Shown in pieces: positions 7,062 through 7,943 of a stretch of DNA of 7,943 bases. Source of the DNA: Bacillota bacterium. Lineage in GTDB: Bacteria; Bacillota; Clostridia; Christensenellales; CAG-138. The position numbers and the translations under genes were made by a program. The stretch lies in NCBI GenBank assembly GCA_023435855.1, contig JAEZLG010000002.1, positions 1 to 7,943 on the forward strand, in the 5' to 3' direction. The notes under the pieces are model-generated. The model worked only from the letters and a program-made list of their open reading frames with translations, was not told where the DNA came from and made no database searches. Each line of letters starts with the position of its first letter. The first letter of the stretch is position 1.

Positions 7062-7568
7062 ATGGAATGTATTTTAAAGGAACCGCGGTTTGATTTTCTC
7101 TCCGATTCGAGCAAGGCGTTTCTTTTTGCATTTGATCGCGAAATGGAGTTGCTTGGCTATCATTTCGGTCAAACCATCGGCGATGGCTATTGCTGGGGAC
7201 GCTATATGGTTATTTACAGAAAGCGAAATGTTCAAAGTGAACAGGTCTATGCGCGCGTTTATCTGAGGGATAACGATATTGTGTTAAGGCTGTTTCTCAA
7301 TAAAATCGATAAGCATCGATCGTATCTTGAGCAGGCAGAGCCGTTTATCCTAGCACCTTTTACGGGGAAAAGGGGAGACTGCACGCATTGCCACAATGAA
7401 AAAGACAGTACGTGTAAATTCCGTAAGTCCTATACGCTTTTTAATCGTAGCATCGACAAATGCAATGGTATAACATTTGAGTATTTTGAACCGGATATAG
7501 CAGATATACCCAGCTACATAGCGCTTTTCCGGGAATTTTATCCTGAAAGGAGAAAAACGGCAATCTAA
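7062..7568 (+). CDS. Uncharacterised 168-residue protein with a four-cysteine cluster
   Basis: I do not recognise a named family with confidence. It looks like a real gene: GGAGGGA (7051-7057) stands 4 bases before the ATG, and the product has a balanced globular composition. The N-terminal two thirds (1-100) mix aromatic and hydrophobic residues (FDFLSDSSKAFLFAFDREM; YMVIYRKRNV; RVYLRDNDIVLRLFLNKIDK), suggesting an alpha/beta fold. The C-terminal part holds Cys107-x2-Cys110, Cys117 and Cys134 plus His111, within GDCTHCHNEKDSTCKFRK and IDKCNG, as in a small zinc site; Cys44 is separate. There is no signal peptide or membrane helix, so it is probably cytoplasmic. It follows the ftsZ terminator and needs its own promoter or read-through; none is convincing. 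Related proteins with a C-x2-C...C-x-FRK...KCxG pattern occur, from memory, as hypotheticals in gut Clostridia. A metal-binding role is inference. Confidence 0.8.
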   Translation: MECILKEPRFDFLSDSSKAFLFAFDREMELLGYHFGQTIGDGYCWGRYMVIYRKRNVQSEQVYARVYLRDNDIVLRLFLNKIDKHRSYLEQAEPFILAPFTGKRGDCTHCHNEKDSTCKFRKSYTLFNRSIDKCNGITFEYFEPDIADIPSYIALFREFYPERRKTAI

Positions 7569-7606
7569 AGGAGGATAAGGGTTTTCGATTTTGCTATAAA
7601 TTTTTG

Positions 7607-7632
7607 CGGCGTGCATACGAGTATGCACGCCG
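7607..7632. repeat. Perfect 12-bp inverted repeat (hairpin or operator)
   Basis: CGGCGTGCATAC (7607-7618) and GTATGCACGCCG (7621-7632) are exact reverse complements around the two bases GA. As RNA it would form at least an 11-bp stem with a CGAG loop. It lies 38 bases after the stop of the cysteine protein gene and near the 3' limit of the minus-strand pseudogene, so it could end either transcript. Neither strand has a U-run right after the stem, so it is not a canonical intrinsic terminator. A protein-binding operator is the other possibility. Confidence 0.75.
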
Positions 7633-7659
7633 TTAGCAATTCTATAATACGCGTGTGCT

Positions 7660-7943
7660 GTTCGTGCGTTAAGGATGGCTTTGAACATTGCCATTATTCT
7701 ATCGTCGTCGATGTCCTTTCATGTCCTTCCTTTGTCCTGCCACATCTTTATAAGTTTCATCGTATCTTGATAAAACAAATCCATTACGCTAAAGCCGCTT
7801 CCCCCGCGGAATAGACGCACAATCTTATCAAAAACATCTTTGTTATACCATTATAAAAGTATGGGGTTTGTTTTAATGCCTTCTATATTGATCGCAACCA
7901 TATTTTTGATAAGCTCAAGCGGCTCATCCTATGCAGCTGTTGA
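7660..7943 (-). pseudogene. Decayed TetR/AcrR-type regulator, C-terminal domain only, runs off right edge
   Basis: One minus-strand frame reads as a helical protein from the right edge: DEPLELIKNMVAINIEGIKT, NPILL, stop, WYNKDVFDKIVRLFRGG, GFSVMDLFYQDTMKLIKMWQ, DKGRT, stop, KDIDDDRIMAMFKAILNA. This recalls the ligand-binding half of clostridial TetR-type regulators, which typically contain NPILxEWYN, KWQxxGKMRxDID and MIMAIFxALIN; I compare from memory. Three in-frame stops break it: TAG at 7931-7929, TAA at 7853-7851 (where the family usually has Glu, so GAA to TAA fits) and TGA at 7721-7719 (where Arg is usual). No frameshift is needed. Similarity ends near 7662, and the usual last 25 or so residues are missing. 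The DNA-binding N-terminus would lie beyond the window. It is very unlikely to be functional. Confidence 0.65.

Noticed and set aside
7643..7648. Perfect TATAAT on the + strand
   Set aside because: There is no acceptable -35 box at 16-18 bases upstream and no gene downstream on this strand.
7611..7814. 67-residue open frame on the + strand
   Set aside because: It starts inside the palindrome, has no ribosome binding site, and lies antisense to the TetR-like pseudogene, whose frame makes better protein sense.
7719..7931. Stop-codon recoding in the minus-strand TetR-like frame
   Set aside because: Three different stop codons occur in a short stretch, while intact genes here end normally at TAA, TAG and TGA. 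Decay is the simpler reading.

Overview
The window is a division and cell wall (dcw) cluster, followed by a short accessory stretch. All intact genes lie on the + strand. Family resemblances and motif placement point to a low-to-mid GC Bacillota of the class Clostridia. The signs are strong AGGAGG-type ribosome binding sites, tight gene packing, a DivIB/FtsQ-type protein, the order murD-ftsW-murA-ftsQ-ftsA-ftsZ, and a mildly GC-rich, clearly non-Bacillus base composition. I cannot name the genus from sequence alone.

Bases 1-4404 hold the wall precursor and septum assembly genes: the 3' part of murD, a SEDS glycosyltransferase gene (ftsW/spoVE), murA, and ftsQ/divIB. murA and ftsQ overlap by one base. 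MurD adds D-glutamate to the cytoplasmic precursor and MurA makes the first committed precursor. FtsW polymerises lipid II at the septum and FtsQ/DivIB is part of the divisome scaffold. The murG gene that often sits between ftsW and murA is not here; only a 50-base spacer is, and it folds over the murA ribosome binding site.

Bases 4405-4529 form the only sizeable gap inside the cluster and probably carry a promoter for ftsA-ftsZ (4530-6985). FtsA is the membrane tether and FtsZ the tubulin-like ring protein. A textbook intrinsic terminator (6999-7032) closes this unit.

Bases 7033-7943 are accessory. An intact 168-residue protein of unknown function (7062-7568) has a four-cysteine cluster suggestive of metal binding. 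After it come a perfect but orphaned ribosome binding site, a strong 12-bp inverted repeat (7607-7632), and a decayed minus-strand gene running off the right edge. That gene's single reading frame resembles the ligand-binding half of a TetR/AcrR regulator but is broken by three stop codons. The spoIIGA-sigE-sigG genes that often follow ftsZ in spore formers are absent here.

I see no wholly new system. The best leads are the cysteine protein next to ftsZ, the regulator pseudogene, the hairpin covering the murA ribosome binding site, and the Pro/Ser repeat tail of FtsQ.
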